From Azospira restricta (GTDB lineage Bacteria; Pseudomonadota; Gammaproteobacteria; Burkholderiales; Rhodocyclaceae), in contig NZ_CP064781.1 in assembly GCF_016858125.1 (NCBI RefSeq), positions 372,001 through 436,000 of the forward strand: DNA of 64,000 nt. Reading direction: 5' to 3'. Of the stretch, positions 57,904 to 64,000 are shown one piece after another. Within the stretch, counting starts at the first letter, position 1; every line of letters begins with the position of its first letter. The translations under genes were made by a program, and so were the position numbers. Below the pieces are notes generated by a model that saw only the letters and a program-made list of their open reading frames with translations, had not been told where the DNA came from and ran no database searches.

Positions 57904-60900
57904 ATGACCGAACCGCTCCTGCCGCCGGCGACCGGAAGCGCGGCGCTGCGCGCCGCGATCCGCGCCCACCACCGCGCCGACGAGACGACGCTGGTGCGCG
58001 AGCTCGCCCGCCGCGCCCGCTTCACGCCGGCCGAGCAGTACGAAATCCTCGAGCGCGCCCGCCCGCTGGTCGAGAAGGTGCGCAGCGAGCGCACCCGCAC
58101 CACCGGCATCGACGCCTTCCTCAACACCTACGACCTGTCGTCGCGCGAAGGCATCGTGCTGATGTGCATGGCCGAGGCGCTCTTGCGCATCCCCGACGCC
58201 GACACCGTCGACCGCCTGATCCGCGACAAGATCGGCGGCACCGACTGGGCCGACCGCCTCGGCGCCTCGCACAGCCTGTTCGTCAACGCCTCGACCTGGG
58301 CGCTGATGCTGACCGGCCGCATCATCTCGCTCGGCGACGAGGACAAGAACCCGAACGGCACCCTCGGCAAGCTGGTCGCCCGCGTCGGCGAGCCGGTGAT
58401 CCGCCAGGCGACGATCGCCGCGATGCGCATCCTCGGCCGCCAGTTCGTGATGGGCCGCAATATCGGCGAGGCGCTCGAACGCGCCCAGGGCGCCGAGGCG
58501 CGCGGCTACCGCCACTCCTACGACATGCTCGGCGAGGCCGCGCGCACCAGCCAGGACGCGCTGCGCTACTTCGAGTCGTACAGCCGCGCGATCGAAGCCA
58601 TCGGCGCCGCCGCCAACGGCCAGCCGCCGCTGCTGGCGCCGTCGATCTCGGTCAAACTCTCCGCACTGCACCCGCGCTACGAGGCGCCGCAGCACGCGCG
58701 CGTGATGCGCGAGCTGCTGCCGGCGGTGAAGAAACTGGCGCTGCTGGCGAAGCGCCGCAACATCGGCTTCACCATCGACGCCGAGGAAGCCGACCGGCTG
58801 GAGATTTCGCTCGACCTCATCGAGGCGCTCGCGCTCGACCCCGACCTCGCCGGCTGGAACGGCCTCGGGCTGGCCGTCCAGGCCTACATGAAGCGCGCGC
58901 TGCCGGTGCTCGACTGGCTCGCCGACCTCGCCCACCGCGCCGATCGCCGGTTGATGGTGCGCCTGGTCAAGGGCGCCTACTGGGACGCCGAGGTGAAGCT
59001 GGCGCAGGAGCGCGGCCTCGACGCCTACCCGGTGTTCACGCGCAAGCAGTCCACCGACGTCTCCTACCTCGCCTGCGCGCGCCGCCTGTTCGCCGACCGC
59101 GAGGCGTTCTACCCGGCCTTCGCGACGCACAACGCGCACACGCTGGCCGCCGTCGCGCGCATCGCGATCGCCGCCAACGCCGGCACCGACTGGGAGTACC
59201 AGCGCCTGCACGGCATGGGCGAGGAACTCTACGACCAGATCGTCGGCGACGACCGCTGGGGCGTCGCCTGCCGCGTCTACGCGCCGGTCGGCAGCCACGA
59301 GGACCTGCTCGCCTACCTGGTGCGGCGCCTGCTCGAGAACGGCGCCAACTCCTCGTTCGTGAACCGCATCGCCGATGCCGACCTGCCGGTCGAGGCGCTG
59401 CTCGTCGACCCGGTCGAGAAGGTCGCCGGCTTCGACGCTTCCGGCGCCGGCATTCCGCATCCGCGCATCCCGCTGCCGCGCGACCTCTATCGCGCCGCCG
59501 GCGACGACCGACCCAACAGTGAGGGAAGAGACATGTTCGACCAGCCCACCATCGCCGACTTCGGCACCGCCATCGCCGACAGCCGTCGCATCACCTACCT
59601 CGCCGCGCCGATCGTCGACGGCTCGCCGGTCGACGGCGCCGCCCGCCCGGTGCGCTCGCCGGCCGACGGCCGCGACCTGATCGGCAACTGCGTCGAGGCG
59701 ACGCCCGCGGACTGCGCCCGCGCGATGGACAGCGCCGCGCGCGCCTTCCGCCGCTGGGACCGCACGCCGGCGTCGACGCGCGCCGCCGCGCTCGACCGCG
59801 CCGGCCGGCTGCTGCAGGACCGCATGAGCGAGCTGGTCGCGCTGATCGTCCGCGAAGGCGGCCGCACGCAGGGCGATGCGGTGTCCGAGGTGCGCGAGGC
59901 GATCGACTTCTGCCACTACTATGCCAAGGAGGCGCGCGCCCGCTTCGGCGCGCCGATCGAGCTGCCCGGGCCGACCGGTGAGAGGAACTCGCTGCACCTG
60001 CACGGCCGCGGCGTCTTCGTCTGCATCAGCCCGTGGAACTTCCCGCTCGCCATCTTCGTCGGCCAGATCGCCGCCGCGCTCGCCGCCGGCAACAGCGTCG
60101 TCGCCAAGCCGGCCGAGCAGACGCCGCTCGTCGGCGCCGCCGCGGTGCGCCTGCTGCACGAGGCCGGCATCCCCTTCGACGTGCTGCACTTCGTTCCCGG
60201 CGACGGCCGCGTCGGCGCCGCGCTGGTCGAGCACCGGCACTGCGCCGGCGTCGCCTTCACCGGCTCGACCGAGGTCGCACGCATCATCGCGCGCACGCTG
60301 GCCGGCAAGGACGGCCCGATCGTGCCGCTGATCGCCGAGACCGGCGGCCAGAACGCGCTGATCGCCGACTCTTCGGCGCTGCCCGAGCAGCTGGTGCGCG
60401 ACGTCGTCGCCTCCGCCTTCAACTCGGCCGGCCAGCGCTGCTCGGCGCTGCGCGTGCTGTGCGTGCAGGCCGACATCGCCGACAAGGTGATCGAGATGCT
60501 GAAGGGGGCGATGCAGGAGCTGGTGATCGGCGATCCCGCCGACATCACCACCGACGTCGGCCCGGTCATCGACCACGACGCTCGCGCCGTGCTCGAGGCG
60601 CACTGCCGCAAGCTCGACGGCGAGGCGCGCGAGATCTTCCGCTGCGCGCTGCCCGAGGCGCTCGCCGCGCAGGGCAGCTGGTTCGCGCCGGCGGCCTACG
60701 AGATCGCGGGCATCGAGGTCCTCGAGCGCGAGGTCTTCGGCCCGGTGCTGCACGTCGTGCGCTGGCCGGCCGACCGCCTCGACGAACTGTGCGACGCCAT
60801 CGCCGCCACCGGCTACGGCCTGACGCTGGGCATCCACAGCCGCATCGACGAGACCGTCGCCGCCATCACCGAGCGCCTGCAGGTCGGCAACACCTACGTG

Positions 60901-61086
60901 AACCGCAACATGATCGGCGCCGTCGTCGGCGTCCAGCCGTTCGGCGGCGAAGGTCTGTCGGGCACCGGCCCGAAGGCCGGCGGTCCGCACTACCTGCTGC
61001 GCTTCGCCGCCGAGCGCACGATCTCGATCGACACCACGGCCGCCGGCGGCAACGCCAGCCTGATGTCGATGGACGAAGGCCTGTAA
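57904..61086 (+). CDS. putA: Bifunctional proline dehydrogenase / L-glutamate gamma-semialdehyde dehydrogenase
   Basis: 1060 residues. The FAD proline dehydrogenase domain (about 150-500) shows SVKLSALHPRYE, RLVKGAYWDAEVK, FATHNAHT and the active-site helix LENGANSSFVNR. The NAD-dependent aldehyde dehydrogenase domain (about 560-1040) has the general-base Glu in AETGGQNAL (about 812) and the catalytic Cys in GQRCSAL (about 846). Together they oxidise proline to glutamate and feed electrons to quinone. The N-terminus lacks the ribbon-helix-helix domain of E. coli-type PutA, so it does not repress itself; the GntR at the head of the operon probably takes that role. Confidence 0.95.
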   Translation: MTEPLLPPATGSAALRAAIRAHHRADETTLVRELARRARFTPAEQYEILERARPLVEKVRSERTRTTGIDAFLNTYDLSSREGIVLMCMAEALLRIPDADTVDRLIRDKIGGTDWADRLGASHSLFVNASTWALMLTGRIISLGDEDKNPNGTLGKLVARVGEPVIRQATIAAMRILGRQFVMGRNIGEALERAQGAEARGYRHSYDMLGEAARTSQDALRYFESYSRAIEAIGAAANGQPPLLAPSISVKLSALHPRYEAPQHARVMRELLPAVKKLALLAKRRNIGFTIDAEEADRLEISLDLIEALALDPDLAGWNGLGLAVQAYMKRALPVLDWLADLAHRADRRLMVRLVKGAYWDAEVKLAQERGLDAYPVFTRKQSTDVSYLACARRLFADREAFYPAFATHNAHTLAAVARIAIAANAGTDWEYQRLHGMGEELYDQIVGDDRWGVACRVYAPVGSHEDLLAYLVRRLLENGANSSFVNRIADADLPVEALLVDPVEKVAGFDASGAGIPHPRIPLPRDLYRAAGDDRPNSEGRDMFDQPTIADFGTAIADSRRITYLAAPIVDGSPVDGAARPVRSPADGRDLIGNCVEATPADCARAMDSAARAFRRWDRTPASTRAAALDRAGRLLQDRMSELVALIVREGGRTQGDAVSEVREAIDFCHYYAKEARARFGAPIELPGPTGERNSLHLHGRGVFVCISPWNFPLAIFVGQIAAALAAGNSVVAKPAEQTPLVGAAAVRLLHEAGIPFDVLHFVPGDGRVGAALVEHRHCAGVAFTGSTEVARIIARTLAGKDGPIVPLIAETGGQNALIADSSALPEQLVRDVVASAFNSAGQRCSALRVLCVQADIADKVIEMLKGAMQELVIGDPADITTDVGPVIDHDARAVLEAHCRKLDGEAREIFRCALPEALAAQGSWFAPAAYEIAGIEVLEREVFGPVLHVVRWPADRLDELCDAIAATGYGLTLGIHSRIDETVAAITERLQVGNTYVNRNMIGAVVGVQPFGGEGLSGTGPKAGGPHYLLRFAAERTISIDTTAAGGNASLMSMDEGL

Positions 61087-61145
61087 CCCCGACGCCGGGC
61101 ACGGACGGCGGCCCCGCCGCCGCCCGTGCCCGCAGGAGACCCTCC

Positions 61146-63362
<2,217 letters not shown>

Positions 63363-63370
<8 letters not shown>

Positions 63371-64000
63371 GACCCTGCTCGAAGTCAGCCGGCTGACGAT
63401 GCGCTTCGGCGGCCTGACCGCGATCGACGATCTCTCGCTCGCGGTGCCGGCGAACAGCATCACCGCGATCATCGGCCCCAACGGCGCCGGCAAGACGACG
63501 CTGTTCAACTGCCTGACCGGCTTCTACAAGCCGACCGAGGGCGACGTCTGCCTGCACCATCCGCAGCAGGGCGACGTGCACCTGCAGACCCTGCCCTCGC
63601 ACCTCGTCGCGCGCGACGCCGGCGTCGTCCGCACCTTCCAGAACATCCGCCTGTTCCCGAAGATGACGGTGCTGGAGAACCTCGTCGTCGCGCAGCACAA
63701 CCGGCTGCAGGCGGCCTCGCGTTTCTCGCTGGCCGGCCTCTTCGGCCTGCCCGGCTACCGCCGCGCCGAGGCCGAGGCGGTAGCCCGGGCGGCGACCTGG
63801 CTCGACCGCCTCGGCCTCGGCCACCTCGCCGACCACGCCGCCGGCGCGCTGCCCTACGGCACGCAGCGGCGCATCGAGATCGCCCGCGCGCTGTGCGTCG
63901 ACCCGATCCTGCTCTGCCTCGACGAGCCGGCCGCCGGCTTGAACCCGCGCGAGTCGGCCGAGCTCAACGCGCTGCTGCTGCACCTCGCGCGCGAGCGCGG
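63363..64000 (+). CDS. livG: Branched-chain-type amino-acid ABC ATPase LivG, 3' end beyond the window
   Basis: The first 212 residues are visible; the gene runs off the right edge. Walker A is GPNGAGKTT (about 38-46), the Q-loop is RTFQNIRLF, the signature region is LPYGTQRRIEIARAL (family variant of LSGGQ) and Walker B is ILLCLDEPAAG. It energises the LivHM permease. A livF gene is expected next. Confidence 0.93.

Overview
This is a GC-rich (roughly two-thirds G+C by eye) chromosomal segment of a betaproteobacterium. Gene content and gene order (polA next to a DUF2782 gene and a ThrB-type homoserine kinase; nadD-rsfS-rlmH-maf; tandem BPSS1780-family membrane genes; many sensory proteins; anaerobic respiration genes) point to the Rhodocyclales (Azoarcus/Dechloromonas/Azospira-like). 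No rRNA, tRNA or CRISPR array was seen. Identifications rest on reading motifs; no database search was possible.

Layout. 1-13.7 kb is core: the end of a phaJ-like hydratase, rng, trhP, a gamma-carbonic-anhydrase-like gene, a glycosyltransferase, then maf-rlmH-rsfS-nadD, two membrane paralogues, thrB, a DUF2782 gene, a LOG-family gene and polA. 13.7-25.9 kb is a cobalamin block on both strands (cobC, cobS, cobT, cobU, cobQ, cbiB, a threonine-phosphate decarboxylase, btuF). It is interrupted by a PotD-like binding protein paired with a diguanylate cyclase, and by a chemoreceptor. No B12 riboswitch was recognised.

25.9-29.0 kb is an AT-richer island. It holds a 532-residue DcdV/AvcD-type anti-phage nucleotide deaminase, followed by an overlapping, unrecognised 70-codon ORF that ends at a strong terminator. 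A complete IS3-family (IS407-group) element with a 4-bp target duplication lies just upstream of the deaminase. It has replaced the 3' end of a LysR gene that is divergent from a tartrate/D-malate dehydrogenase gene.

29-37.8 kb is mixed: the dehydrogenase, a TauE/SafE permease, a second diguanylate cyclase, a BtuF-like protein without a signal peptide, a PilZ protein, an LTxxQ periplasmic protein divergent from a Crp/Fnr regulator, an S4 protein, a spermidine-synthase-like protein and a DUF1439 protein.

38-47.1 kb is an arsenic block. A perfect FNR-type box precedes arxB'-arxA-arxB-arxC-arxD, a probable anaerobic arsenite oxidase operon, and a small membrane protein gene. Convergent to it is arsR-arsC-acr3. 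The likely division of labour is arsenite oxidation linked to the quinone pool in the periplasm, and arsenate reduction plus arsenite efflux from the cytoplasm.

47.2-56 kb holds scattered accessory genes: a LysR/MFS pair, a membrane-anchored serine protease with a degenerate J-like domain, a periplasmic rhodanese, a methyltransferase, a peroxiredoxin-like/AraC pair and a Tim44-like protein. 56-64 kb is a GntR-regulated branched-chain-type ABC transporter operon (livJ, livH, livM, partial livG) with a bifunctional putA inside it, which suggests coupled uptake and oxidation of proline or a related amino acid.
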